Source: Smallanthus sonchifolius (lineage: Eukaryota; Streptophyta; Magnoliopsida; Asterales; Asteraceae). Taken from it: DNA of 64,000 nt. Of this stretch, positions 32,340-46,200 are shown one piece after another. The notes under the pieces were generated by a model. It saw only the letters and a program-made list of their open reading frames with translations. It searched no databases and was not told the origin of the DNA. The position numbers were made by a program, and so were the translations under genes. The stretch lies in contig CM042020.1 of assembly GCA_023525975.1 (NCBI GenBank), positions 16,145,001-16,209,000 on the forward strand, written 5' to 3'. The number at the start of each line of letters is the position of its first letter. Position 1 is the stretch's first letter.

Positions 32340-33940
32340 GCGTTGCAGGCATGATGACATCATACATATCACCCTCTGTTGACGAGGGGCAAGTCATTCG
32401 CATTGCATCATCATTCCCAGTGGTGACACTCGGGGAATCATCAGAACAGCATCTACTCCCGTCTGAGGGTAGCAAGACGGAGCCTTCATAGGAGTCTCTC
32501 ACACCACCATCATCTGTCGAGTATGGTGGGCCTTCTCAAGTCCATGTTATGGACGACACTAGGCACTAGCACATGTCTCTCTCGGAGTTGATATTCGTCG
32601 GAGGTGAGTCCCTCCTGCACCCACTAACAACAATACGCCGTGTGAAGGTAGACTGTTGCATGCATTATTACAGAATCCACTGACACGTGGATGTCATCAC
32701 TTTCCCGAGCCATGGGCTCGCGTCTTTGGTTGATATTATGTTGAAGATAGATTGACCACAAGTTGAGAACGCATTGCTCACTGCATAATCAAACCCTCTC
32801 CTGACTCAGTTGAAAGGACGGCTACTTTGCCTCTTCCAGTACCACGTAACCATGAACTAGTTTCACTTCTCAAAGTCGCATTTCGTGTGCATGATTTCAT
32901 CTACAATCCGCTGGATTGGACCATCGTGGTGTATTTCAACTCGAGTGAATACTCGGATCAAACGATTCCTGACTTCTCATCCTGATATGAGTTCTAGTTT
33001 ATCAACTTATGGTTAATGACTAAGTCTCAAGATGACTTATTATATCTGACAACACTCTGTATTCGGCAATACAAACTAAAGGACATCTTAACACAGGACA
33101 GGGAGAGCTAGGGTGAGCACGCAAAACAAATTATCATTACGGGTGCACACGTAATAATAATTTGAGGTGCATGTAAGTCCTGGTGAAACCTAGTGTGTTG
33201 ATAAATAGTCCTAATCTGTGATCTACAGACTTATGTTTCCCACTATCAGTAGAAATTTCTCGTAACACACTCAACGACTAATGGGTATAGTTAAACCCGT
33301 TCAACAATTGATAGACGCGACTATCTGGTTGAAGGTGCTTACAGACATATTGAACTATCATTAACGGAATTCGTCATGTTATTTCCACTCATGTAAGAGT
33401 CTTAGTGACCTTACGACTCTCATTCAGACTTGATCGATGGAACCACCTAGAGTGAAACTCTAGTAGAACCTTATGGTAAACCCACCGACTCCAACTATGT
33501 AAACAAAATTTGAGGATTTTTTCTAAACTAACACGTTATTCCTTACGCTTCAATAATAGATTCCATTTGACATTATTGCTTCATCCTATGACTAATCTTG
33601 AGTCTATTTTGATCTATACCCCAACATATCCAGCTATTTCAATGACATTAGAAAACAAGGATTTCATCTAACTAATCATCAATTGAACGCAATTACTTAA
33701 ACAGACATCCTATTCCTTGTACTCCTGATATCTATATCTCATTAAAATCTTTCCTACATGCGAACCTCTTCGCTTCTGTGTTGACCGATGTTTGCCTTAT
33801 AAGCGCGAGTCTCACTAGAAGTCTCATTGTGACCTCACAAATTTTCTACTACTAAAGTCGTACTCCAACACTATTGGACATTTAGTACACTATAGAAGCA
33901 ACCCAAAACCTTAAGAGACGTAAACTAGGTTCGACTGGTC
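32340..33940 (+). pseudogene. Decayed pre-gag and gag region
   Basis: A short frame from 32351 (MMTSYISPSVDEGQ, Ser/Glu-rich) resembles the start of the pre-gag ORF and stops at ~32490. The rest has no frame longer than ~60 codons. Position between primer site and protease is the only strong evidence. Confidence 0.5.
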
Positions 33941-33949
33941 ATAAGCTTG

Positions 33950-36900
33950 ACATTGACCTCACGCCAATTACACTCGGCAACTTTGACATAATTGCCGGTA
34001 TGGATTGGTTATCTAAGAACCAAGACGATGTTATCTATCGTGAGATGATTGTTCGCCTTCCTCTCCTGAGTGGAGAAAATCTCTCTGCCCTAAGGCAAAA
34101 GGAGTGGTGCAGCCATAGGTATCATACCCTTCATGAGAGCGCAGAAGTGCTGACGTAAAGGCCATACTGCTATCTTGGCTCTCGTCGTCGAGCAGCCATC
34201 CGAGGAGAAGAAGATTGACGACATCCTGATCGTTTGTGAATATCCAGAGGTATTTCCCAAAGACCTGCCTGGTCATCCACCTCATCGACAAGTCGAATTT
34301 CAAATCAATCTAGCACCCGGAGCAGCACCCATTGCTCGGGCATCGGATAGACTTGCACCCAGTGAGCCACCAGAACTATCCACACGACTGCAAGAGTTGT
34401 TGGATAAAGGTTCATCAGATCTAACCCATCACCATGGAGAACTCAAGTCCTATTCGCCAAGGAGAAGGACGGAACTTTCCGCATGTGCTTCGAATACCGT
34501 GAGTTAAACAAAGTGACGATCAAGAACCAATATCCTTTACCTTGCATTGATGACATGTTCGATCAACTCCAAGGATCAAGCTTCTATTCCTAGTATATCT
34601 TAGATCCGGTTATCATCAACTGAGAGTCCGAGACGAGGGCATCTCAAAGACGGCATTCAGAACTAGGTATGGTCACTACGAATTCATGGCCATGCCCTTC
34701 GGATTGACTAATGCACCCACGGTATTAATGGACCTCATGAACCGTGTGTGTAAACCGTACCTTGATCAGTTCGTTATCGTCTTTATCGATGAAATCCTCA
34801 TCTACTCCAAGAATAGGGATGAACATGAGGAACACCTGCGTTTGATTTCAGAATTGCTAAAACAAGAGCAATTGTATGCCAAACTTTCCAAGTGCTAATT
34901 CTGAATTCGTGAAGTGCAATTCTTAAGACATGTAGTCAACCAGAATGGAATACATGTCGACCCATCTAAGATAGAACCCATCAAGAATTGGGCGGCACCG
35001 ACAACTCCAACTGAGGTGCGACAATTTCTGGGATTGGCTGGCTATTACCGTCGTTTTATCGAAGGATTTTCCAAGATTGCCCAACCCCTCACTGCTCTAA
35101 CTCAAAAGGGTTAACCCTATAACTGGGGTGACACCCAGGAGTCAGCATTCCAACTTCTTAAACATAAACTCTGCAGTGCACCCATCCTATCTCTTCCGGA
35201 GGTAACGGATGACTTTATGGTGTATTGCAATGCATCCCTTCAAGGTCTAGGTTGTGTACTGATGCAACACGAGAATGTGATCGCATACGCTTCTCATCAA
35301 CTGAAAATCCACGAGAAAAACTACGCAACTCATGACTTAAAGTTGGGAGCCGTGGTATTTGCACTAAAGATCTGGAGACATTACTTGTACGGTACCAAAT
35401 GCACTATCTACACCGATCACAAGAGTCTTCAGTATATCTTTGAACAGAAAGAGTTGAACATACGACAACGTCGTTGGGTCTAACTCTTAAACGACTATGA
35501 CTGTGCAATCAGATATCATCCAGGGAAGGCTAATGTGGTAGCCGATGCCTTAAGCTGTAAGGGCACCAAACCCAAACGAGTTCGAGCATTACAACTTACC
35601 ATTCACACCGGATTACCTGACAAAATCCGAAGTGCTCAACTCGAAGCCCTTAAAGAGGAAAACCTACCGTTGTAATCCACGGGTGGTATGGAGAAACAAC
35701 TTGAGGTTAAATCGGACGGTATTCACTATTTCGCAGAGCCAATATGAGTTCCAAAGTACGGGAACCTAAGGGAACTAGTTATGGATGAATCTCACAAATC
35801 TCGATACTCTATTCATCCAGGTTCTGACAAGGTGTACCACGACCTAAAGGTGCTATATTGGTGGCCAAAGATGAAGGCAGATATAGCCACCTATGTGAGC
35901 AAGTGCCTGACTTGCGCAAAGGTCAAGGTGGAATACCAAAAGCCTTCTGGCTTACTTCAGCTGCCAGAGATTCCAATGTAGGAATGGGAACAAATCTCTA
36001 TGGACTTCATAACCAAATTACCTCGAACTCCTAGCGGATACGACACCATCTGGGTGATCGTAGATCATCTGACTGAATCCGCTCACTTCTTAGCAATCAG
36101 AGAGACTGGCAAAAAAAAAAACTTACCCGTATTTATTTAAAGGAAGTAGTCTCTCGGCACGGATTGCCAATTTCTATTATTTCGGATCGAGACACTCGAT
36201 TCACCTCGTGATTCTGGCAATTATTACAAAAAGCTCTAGGCACGCGTCTAGACTTGAGCACAGCATATCATCCGTAAACCGATGGTCAGACGAAACGTAC
36301 CATCCAAACCTTAGAGGACATGCTGCGAGCTTGTGTGATCGACTTCGGTAACACTTGGGAGTCTCACTTACCTTTAGTGGAGTTCTCCTACAACAACAGT
36401 TATCACACTAGCATCAAGGCAGCACCATTTGAGGCATTGTACGGACGTAAATGCCAATCTCCTATCTGTTGCGCTGAAGTTGGGGATAGCCAACTTACAG
36501 GTCCCGAACTTGTATTCGGGACCTCTGAAGAGATTGTTCAAATCCGAAACCGTATAAGCATCGAAAACCGTTAAGAGTTTCAAGTAGGAGACATGGTTCT
36601 ACTCAAAGTCTCACCTTGGAAAGGTGTAATTCGCTTCGGAAAATGAGGCAAACTGAATCCTCGTTATGTTGGATCATTCAAGATAGTGAAGAGAATTGCC
36701 TCAGTATCGTATCAACTGGAGCTACCTGAAGGACTTAGTGGTGTACACGATGTCTTTCATGTCTTGGACTTGAAGAAATTTCTAGCAGACGAGACACTCG
36801 CGGTTCCTCTTGAGGAACTACAAATAGATGAACAACTACGCTTCATTGAAGAACCAGTACAAATCACAGATAGGGAAGTCAAGACGCTTAAACATAGTAA

Positions 36901-37021
36901 AATCCCTATCGTCAGAGTTCGTTGGAACTCGAAACACGGACCGGAATTCACTTGGGAGCGTGAGGATCAGATGATGCAAGAGTATCCTCATCTGTTCAAG
37001 CATTCTACGCCAAAAACTTAA
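33950..37021 (+). pseudogene. Chromovirus pol, multiply broken
   Basis: Recognisable blocks in changing frames: protease end (IAGMDWLSKNQ), RT start (VEFQINLAPGAAP), RT core (34686-34898; catalytic FIDD is FIDE), GYYRRFIEGFSKIA, RNase H (35217-35483), integrase zinc and core regions (35781-36574) and the chromodomain-like tail (36686-37021; IVRVRWNSKHGPEFTWERED). Stops and shifts occur about every 200-300 bases, including a run of A at 36110-36121. Clearly dead. Confidence 0.92.
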
Positions 37022-37029
37022 TGTACTAT

Positions 37030-37146
37030 TCTAATTTTCGGGACGAAAATTCTTTCAACTAGGGGATGATGTGACACCTCAGAATTTTTTTTTATTATTT
37101 TTATTTTCGGGACGAATATTCTTTCAACTAAGGGATGATGTGACAA
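37030..37146 (+). repeat. Duplicated polypurine/LTR-start module
   Basis: TTTTCGGGACGAA...TTCTTTCAACTA(A/G)GGGATGATGTGACA occurs twice, at ~37037-37076 and ~37103-37145; only the second is followed by the full LTR. Confidence 0.75.
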
Positions 37147-38061
37147 TTCGGATTTTACAGTTAATTCCGTTAACCAATTCTAGTTAAATCCTAACTTATT
37201 TAACAAACCTCAAACCCCAGGGACTAGTCCTGCCATATTCAAACTCATATGCACAAAACTCGAGGGACTAAACTTGTAATTAACCTATATTTATTCCCTT
37301 TTGACTTTTATTAGTCAAACTAACCAAGTCCTTAACCTAGGTAACCAAAGCTAAACCTTAGGGACCATTTATGTCAAGTTTCAAACTTAAGAACATGAAA
37401 CTACAGGGACTAAATCGGTAGATAACCCGAACTTGATTTCATTGACTTTCAAAAGTCAAAACTCGCGGCATTTACCTAAAATCAAAGCTATATAATCGTT
37501 CTGTTTGAACTTGATAACTGATTTCGCACGATTTGGTCATTAACAACTTTAACTATCGTATTAATCAGCATTATTGGTCGAATTAAACCAATTAACGAGC
37601 GCTTATAGCATAACCGTCGACTTAAGTAGACAAATACCATCTCATTCACCAAATTCATACACCAATTCACAAATTAAACCTCCGCACACCTTAAACGAAT
37701 TCCATTGAAGTTGTTGCACGCGATAATCTAACCGGAGAAGCAGTCCAGGTCGCCGGAAGTTAAATCAGTCGCAGCCGGCATCTGTTTTAGTCGAACTCCA
37801 TCAATCCGATATAGTTTCAGGTAATTGAAACCATCACCTGATTCGTTTTAGCCTGTAGAATGAAAGCCTTAACCTTATTGGGGCTTACATTATCAAATTA
37901 ACAACGATTGGATTCTAGGGTTCTTGTTTTGTCAGGTTTAATCGAACCCTACTATTAACACGATCTCAATTTAATTAATTCATACGGGTAGCTTCGCAAC
38001 CAGACACTCCTTGAAAGCCCTATGATAACTCAATCTATTAAAATCAAATTGATCTTGATCC
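37139..38061 (+). repeat. Truncated 3' LTR of second chromovirus
   Basis: It matches 29224 to ~30154 closely, then stops abruptly after TTGATCTTGATCC where the palindrome-rich repeat begins. Confidence 0.9.
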
Positions 38062-38290
38062 ATTAACTCATACATAAATCAAAATTTGCTCAAGTTTGAA
38101 AAAAATAGGTGGCGTATAGGCCTATATGGGTCGTATAGGGTCAGCCGTCAGACCAGAACTGACACCTGCAAGTCTGTTTTTTTAGGTTAGAAGCTATACG
38201 CCTCGTATCGACCTATATGAGACGTATAGCCTTTGACGACGTGTTCAAATAGCAAATCTTCATGTCCTATTAGAATTTCCGTTAATAAAT
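38062..38290 (-). repeat. Palindrome-rich repeat, reverse copy of the 8670 family
   Basis: The reverse complement matches 8690-9060 in blocks (TCAAAATTTGCTCAAG, GGTGGCGTATAGG, CAGACCAGAACTGACACCT), including the shared unique stem. Confidence 0.75.
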
Positions 38291-38409
38291 TACCTTACTA
38301 ATAATTTACAAACGGCTGCCATCTCTTGATGCATGAGCTCTTTTATTTATGTGTTTTGTTTTTTACTGCCATCTCATATACATATATACGTCGTAAAGTA
38401 ATGAATGAC

Positions 38410-38475
38410 TCAAAGACACCTTGGTCTGTTGGTAAATGTTCTGTGTCGTAAACCACAAACGTAGGTTCTAATCCT
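38410..38475 (+). repeat. tRNA-like SINE fragment
   Basis: TGGTCTGTTGGTAAATG (A-box-like) and GGTTCTAATCC (B-box-like) 37 bases apart, followed by a T run. No complete tRNA fold. Confidence 0.5.
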
Positions 38476-39239
38476 CTCTCCTTGGTTTTTTTAAGCTTTT
38501 CTTTTTTAATTTTTTTTCTACTATTCTTTTAACTAAATTTCTTTTCTATTTTACATTTCATTTTTATTTTATTTCCTTTCATTATTTAACAAAACTTCTT
38601 ATTAGTATTTATTAATACTTCAATATTTTCATTACATATATTATTTAGCTAACTAATTTTTCAGATGTTAAATGTGTGTTGTCGACTATGATTATTTAGA
38701 GTTCGTTTCTTTATTTCATACACAATTTTATCTTTTCATTGAATGATTTTTTTAAAGTTTTCTTCGTTTTTCTCAACATTACTGACGTTAGCTTTATTAT
38801 TTAACAAACTAATTTTTTAGATGATAAATGTGTGTTGCTGACTACGATTATTTAGAGTTCGTTTTTTATTTATTTCTCACACAATTTTATCTTTTCGTTA
38901 AACGCTTTTTTAAGTTTTCTTCGTTTTTCTTAACATTCAACGACGTTAACTTTTTCATTCTTTCCCAACATACTCTCGCAAAGTAACATTATTTTTAAAC
39001 CAAACGGTTGTTTTAAACTGTTCGACGCTCATCTCAAAATACACCGATGAGACTTTTTTATCTACGTTTAAACCGACCCGTCGTAATGATGTGCTTTTTT
39101 TTTATCTATATTTTGGTGTAATTTTTTTTTGAACGGCTTCACTTTCGCATACAACGCAAGGTAACTTTTTCGAACATGCTTTTTTTTTAACGTCACGTAG
39201 AATGTACCGTCACAATTACTTATTTTTATCTACGTTTTG

Positions 39240-39272
39240 AACACGCCACGAAGCGCGGGTGGTAACCCACTA
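39240..39272 (+). mobile_element. Helitron-like 3' terminus
   Basis: CACGCCACGAAGCGCGGGTG then GTAACCCACTAG|T, similar to the end at 27270-27299. The 5' end was not found; the low-complexity AT-rich sequence at 38480-39240 would be its body. Confidence 0.5.
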
Positions 39273-39784
39273 GTTCATATTTTATTTGCATGTATAAATA
39301 CTACAAATATTATATGATCAAGATACATGTCTTGCTCATGACAAACCATCTTTTAGTATACAAAGGTTTTTCCTTAACTATTTATGAACATGTTTCAACC
39401 TAGAACATGCCTCGCTACCCTTTTATGTCTACCCCCTGGGCCGACTTCCCTGCCAGGCCTCCGAATTGTTTCATGGTAATCTCACGCTCAGGTGAGAAGC
39501 TACCTTGGGTATTTGAGCTTTGGTGAGTTGACCAGTCAACGTGGTCAACTTACTACTTACATAGTTACATCATCAATTGCCTTCCTCTTTAGTCATGTGA
39601 ATCACTATCAAGACCAGGGCTAACCTGACTTAGATTACCAAGTGCCACACGGGTGCTTGTAGAGAGAACTTTATGACCATAATATAACCTTTCTTAACCA
39701 GATTCTTAAAAAAATTGAAAATCAACCATAAACATTAAACAAAATGTGCACGCCCAATAGGATAAAGAATAAGAAATCTTAGAG

Positions 39785-40015
39785 CATCTCCAATGCTATG
39801 AAAGCGGATGAAGACGTGGCGTCCAAAAGGGGACGTCCCCATTGGAGGGGTCGTCCGGAAAGGGATGGAGCTTCGTTCATCCGGGTTTACAAACACGCAT
39901 GGACCAATCACATTAACTTTCTTTTTCTCTCATGTTCTCTCTTCATTTGATTGGTCGACGTGTGTTTGTAAATCAAAGTTTGCAAGATTTTTTTTCAATA
40001 AGATGTATCATTAGG
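39785..40015 (+). repeat. MITE-like fragment
   Basis: It begins AGAGCATCTCCAATGC, a start common to Tourist/Harbinger-like MITEs, with internal inverted pieces (AACACGCATGGACCAATCA / GATTGGTCGACGTGTGTT). The right terminus is unclear. Confidence 0.4.
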
Positions 40016-40273
40016 TTATAAACACAAAACTTAAATATCAAGTATGCATGTACTCAATCAGCACATAAAAACCTTTATCCAAAATTTCTGCTAAACGAGC
40101 CACAATAATGGATATAAACTATATTATGCAATATTGTGTGTGTGTATATATATATTCTATTTATGCATGTCAAATGGCAGCCAAGAAATTACCATGGCAG
40201 CAACTCTTATTTGATGCAATCAGCAAAGGATAACAAATGCTCCAACATCGAATCCAGGTTGGGATTTGGAGTT

Positions 40274-43200
40274 CTATATTAGCACGTGCTCTCGCCCAAA
40301 CTCCCTCACAATCACAGGCACACTTGTGGGTGGTATCTGAAATATCATCCATAGACAAGTTTAAAAATAAAGCATCGAATTAGATGCATAAAACAAGCAA
40401 AGCAAACATATAATTCATAAAGAATGCGGTTATATATAAAAATGAAATAAGAAAAAAATGTTTAGGAATCAACCCAACCCGTACCGGAAATGATATGTTT
40501 CAAACTGCACTTGTTTTTTGACCCATTAACCAACCCACCTGACCCGTCCATCTTGCCACATCTATGTGTTGCTTGTTAACCAAACTGCTATCAAAATTTT
40601 CGCCAGACCTATTTGTATATCTTTGGTGAAGTGGACTAGGGATTGAGAAAATGTATAGAAAGAATGTATTAATTTCTTTTCACTTTAAATAATCAATTCT
40701 GTGAACTCAACTTGATTTTAATAGATTCATTAGAAAAACTATGAAGCGCCACCAATTAGCTATATTTTTTTTTTTGATAGGCAACTTTCATTTTTAAGTG
40801 GCAGTCGCATCTCCAAATCGGAGACCCGCACCTCTCAACCTGACCACTACGTTGTCTGAACCGGGCCCGCGGGTTCAGAACGAGAGGCTTCGGCTATCAC
40901 CGGGAAACCATGGAGCCTGCTGCCACTTGACAACAGTTGCGCCGCTACACGGACCAAGACCCGCTAGCGTAACGCACTCCGGACTAAAACCCGGGTTGGC
41001 TCGGGATCGAACCTGCGTGGGCAGGTTGATCCTTCATTGCCAATAACCACTAGACCAGACCCCAGCTTGAGAATGGTTCTATGAGTTAGATATGACATTT
41101 TGATGCATTTACCAATATGTAAAATAAAAAATAGCTAAAACCAAAACAGGTCAAAAGGCACCCATTGCCTATATTTAATGTATAAAATATCCTAAATCAC
41201 GTTATAAAACAATATATTCTTTTTGTGAACATATACACTTTATAAACCTTTTTATGTTTTTGAACAAAAGAAAAAAACAAGTATTTATGGTCAACCCAAA
41301 CAATTTCAATTTGTACTTAAGTTTATCGACCTACCTATTTTGCCATCTCTACTGTTTGTCTGTATTGTTTTACCACCAATCTCAATTATGTGGGTCCCAT
41401 CTAAATAGACCCATGGTCAACTTTCGTTTCTCTTCACAACATATAAGACGACAACAAAAATGTTGAATGTTAAATGGCCTAATGAATGACATGAGTGTGT
41501 GTATGTGTGTGTATATATATAATAATATATATGTGTGAGGAGGTTCAAATAAGAAGTAGTTTTTCGCTAACAAATCTAAGAAATGCCAAAAACCTTAAGA
41601 AACGATATCAAACGAACTGCGATTGAGCTAATTTCAGCGGCGTTGGAACCGTCTCGTCGAACTCTACCATCTTAGCTTTTAGGGTTTAGATTTTACGTTT
41701 GAATTTTAGGGTTTTAGCCTTATGGTTTAGCCTTAGGGTTTAGATTTTATGATTTAGGTTTTTTTTGGGAGTGGGGGTAGGGGTGGGGGGTTTAGGTTTT
41801 TGGGGGTGGGTTTAGGTTTTTGGGGGGGGGGTGGGGGGGTTTAGGTTTTTGGGGGGTGGGGGTGGTGGTTTTAGGTTTTTCGGGGTGGGGTTGGAGGGGG
41901 GTTTAGGTTTTTGGGGGTGCGGTGGAGGGGGGTTTAGGTTTTTGGGTCCGGGTTAGGGTTCGATGAGACGGTTCCAACGCTGCTGGAATGAGCTCAATCT
42001 GAGTTCGTTTGACCCACTTCTTAGGATTTCTTATCGAAAAACCACTTCTTAGTGGAACCGTCCCATATATGTGTGTGTATATGTATGTATTGAGAAAGGT
42101 GAACAAGCTTACCATCCCATACTCCGTGACTATCGTAGAGACATAATCCGCAAGAGTCACATCATAACTGTTACATTTGCGTACATATTCAAAATCATTT
42201 GTAATAACTAATAAGATAGCTTCACTTTATTTCAACTGATAAATTTTCTGAGAACTCACGCCAAATTCAGAAGTTGCAGATTTTCCTTGCTAGCCCAATC
42301 ATCCAAACAATTGTTCGTTCTTCCAGGAACCTTGGCTATGACATCAGGATCACCTGAAAAAAAGATGTTACATGTATGTTTATTAGCCCGAGAAAGTAGA
42401 GGTTGCAAATCAGGTTATGTTTTAACTCATTCGGGTCATACCAAAAAATCTAGCAAAGAATGAAACGGGTCAAATAGGACAAACGGGTTGAACTTGCCAC
42501 AACTTCTTACAGATCGTTTTATTCAAAAACTTTAAAATTTACTATTGCAGGAAGTTTTGGTAATCATAGTTAGCGCATAAATTATTTATTAAAAAGCAAG
42601 AACAAAATGTGTTTGTGGGCCAAACTGACCCGTTACCCAACCTGTCCTACTTGCCCATTTTATCACCTGTGTGAACAAAAAAAACAAAGAGACTGCAAGG
42701 AACATCAATACATCATACATACCTAGTTCATTTGAACATATTGAATCAAGTTGTACCCTTTCATGGAACTTATACGATTCACAACAAACCAAAACCGGCA
42801 CATGGTAGGCATGTGCCACCATAGCAATACACGCAGTTCCGACGGTTGAATATACTGTTCCATTAGACAAAACAGAAGCAGCCCCCAAAAAGATTTTTGT
42901 AGCTTCATGCATGATATAAGAAACAGCATTTATATGAGTGTATGTGCAACTCAAACCCTTCTCAATCAACTTACGAAGCAATTGTTGACCTTCAAGATTA
43001 GGACGTGAGTCAACTATTACCACCTGAAATTGCCTCCTAAGTTCATGAGCATGCAATATAATCATCTCAATTAAAGATGATGAACCGTAAGTGAGTATGA
43101 CATCACCATCACAAATCTTTGCAACTGCATGAATGACTATTTGTTTGTCTGCGAGAACTATCTTTGCTTGTATGTAATTGTCAATGTCTGAACATAAAGA

Positions 43201-46200
43201 TGTTTTTGCTTCTGATTCGGTTTGGGCCAAGGTCATTTTTGTAATACGGGCTTTTAGGAAACGGATTGCATTTCCCATACTGATTGAAAGGGGTCTGCAT
43301 TCATTTAGAAATGAGACTGAGGTTTTGATCTTTGCAGTTAAATCTCTAGCTAGGGTGATTTTCTCTGGTGGTGTAGAGTAGTCCTCAATGACTTTCTGAA
43401 AGGCTTGGAGCATAGCGATGCAACGGGTATTGCTCCACATTATGTCCCCAGCTAAAAATTGTAAACCAACCTAAGAAAAACCCATTATACAATCATTATA
43501 TTTACTTGACCCGAGAGGGAAATTTTGATCTGTTTACTTATGAACGGATCGATTCCGGTTATATGTTATATCTAATGGGTCAAATGGGTAAACAGAAAAA
43601 AACTCAAATGGACTCGAAGCTCCTTAATCATTATATAAAATTAAACTACAACTGAAATAATAAAAATTTTGTAATAACATTTGACACACTAATTACTTGC
43701 TAAAAATGAAAACTTCGGATAGTAAGTGTTTCGGATTAAGTCGACCCGACCTGACCCGTTTTTACATGAACCCACGCTGCCTGACTCACCCAAATTTGAT
43801 TAGTAAACTGACTTCTGTTAGTTTTCAACAATGAATAAAACAGGCACCACCTTCAGGTTTATGATTTAGCACAAAGCCACAAATTGTCGGGGGCAGGGGC
43901 GGATGTAGTGAAGCGAGGGGGGGTGCACAGGAACCCCCCGAGTTTTGAAATTTTAGTGTAACGGTAGGTAAAAAAACTAGGGTGAACCCCCTAAAATATT
44001 ATAGGGTGAACCCCCTTACGACGGCGCCCACTGCTGCTCGCTTGATCCGGTTGTGAAGCTATAAAACTAAGAACTCTTTCTTGAACTAAATGTGTGTTTT
44101 TGAGCATTCATATGATTAGAGGTAAAAAATTGATAGAAACAAATGAGTAGATGACTCTTAAATACAAATTAGTTGATTTTGTGAACATTTGAAGCATAAT
44201 TTTCATGTTTTTTTCTTTGCTTTAGGCCTCCAAAAATGGTTGAGCCGCCCCTGCCCGACCCGACCCGACCCGACCAATCGAACCGAACCGAAAATTTTTA
44301 TGTCCGGCCCTATGAAATTGGATCATCTAAAAACAGTGAACCCCCTGAAAAAAATTCCTGGATCCGCCCCTGGTCGGGGGTCTCATTGGGAGCAACCTCT
44401 TTATCCCTTTGGATAGAGGAAAGGTTTGCACTCACCACATCCTCCCCAGACCCTACCAATAGCTTTGCTATGAGTGGGATTTACTGGGTACGTTTGTTTG
44501 TTTATTTCACAAAGCCACAAATTATAAACAAGTTAACATTGCATACCTTGTAAACAGCAGGATGCACGTAACCCATTTGGAAAAATGACGACCCAAGATC
44601 AGAAAGCTGATTTCCACGCTCGTATTGTGGCAAATGCCTAAATATTTCGACTCTATTTCTAGCCTCGGTCTGTTTGACTACTGATCGTTTCTTAGCTTTT
44701 TCAACCCGACTTTTATTATCAAATTGCATGCGTGGAGGTGGCATGTCTTTTTTTCTATCTTTTTCTGGGGGTTTATCACCTTTCTTCTCATGAACCATGC
44801 TAGAAGAAGCCAATTGAGAAACATCTTTCTTCTGATTTGCCTGTTTTACTGGTTTACTTGTTTGTTCTGGAGCTGAAAGAATATCAAGAATAAAATTAAT
44901 AAATAATAAAAAAAGGAATAAATGTATGCTCCATAATACCATAATTGATAGCTGCTGAACCTCGTAACAATATTCTTACAGGACTTCCTACAAGTCACCA
45001 GTGAAATGCATAAAACCAAATGTATAATGAATTACGAGACATCGTATAGACAATTGATATCATACAAACAAAACTGGAAGTCTAGACCTTCGCAGCTTTA
45101 AAAAAACACACATTCTGAATGATGCCCATTCCATAGAGCAGAATTGATAACTTTGAATGTCAAAAGTAAGATTAGTCTAGCCAACTTTCTATTTCAACAT
45201 ATAAAGAAACAGTAAATAACATAACAAAAATATGGAAGAAATTAGGGTTTCAATATTTTGTAACAATACATCAGCTAGCCTAGATCCAAATGCTCTACAT
45301 ATAACCCTTAGAATACAAAACAAATTAACCAAATTAACACATGAACTTATATTTGAACTTTGAGTTGAAATGTTATTTTTAACATCCCACTGAATTCTAA
45401 CCGCAGAAATATATATTAAACTCAATTTGTCACGTAACATAACAAAAATATGGAAGAAATTAGGGTTTCAATATCTTGTAATTAGATTCATAAATTATTA
45501 AATATATAGCATAATAATGGATCTGATGAGACAAATGTGAAAAAAATAGTATAAAAAGTATCTAACACTAAGCCAACAGTAATAAGCTGATTATATAAAA
45601 GAATCCCCTCAAATTGGAGCTTAAATATCCATCATATCTGATCACCTTTTCAAGTAAAATAGAATCACACTCAAAACAGTTATATAAGTTTCAACAAAAA
45701 GATCCAATCTTCAAGACTTAAACAAGCTCTATACATGTTCAAAACATTTGGATGAAACAGTGTGGAATAATAAAGTATACAATTGGCATTAGCAGCACAC
45801 ACCAAAACAATCAAGACAGAAAACAGAGCAGGAAGGGAAGAAATAAATCAAACCAAGAATCAGACAAGCAAGTCAAGACATATTCAAACCCATTAGAACA
45901 AATCCAACTAACATGGGAGTCCACCCAACAAACTCAACAGTGAATTAGTTAAGACTTAAGAGATAAGAAAAAAAAAACAAGACAATGGCCAATCTAGGAC
46001 ACACAAAGTCCACTGCCTACCTAGTAGTTTGGTCATAGATGTGTGCAAATTTTGGGGAGATTGAGTATATACAGTGGAGAACTGGACGAAAACAACTAAA
46101 ACTGTTGATCCCATGCACAAAGAATTCTGAAAATAAGACACTATGCTTTAGACTTTTTTACTTTGCACCCTATAGATAGATACATTAGTAGGTGTGGGGC

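Larger units (their letters stand above)
29224..38061 (+). mobile_element. Second Ty3 chromovirus, degraded, 3' truncated
   Basis: Plus-strand element: full 5' LTR (29224-32217), Met-tRNA primer site, decayed pre-gag/gag, multiply broken pol ending in a chromodomain-like segment, polypurine region and only the first ~920 bases of the 3' LTR. Same broad family as the element at 9878-19968, but older. It is inserted in the geminiviral Rep. The right end is lost, so no target duplication can be seen. Confidence 0.9.

Noticed and set aside
44236..44553. 105-codon frame crossing the hAT MITE end
   Set aside because: It spans the MITE boundary and intron; composition reflects CCCGA repeats.
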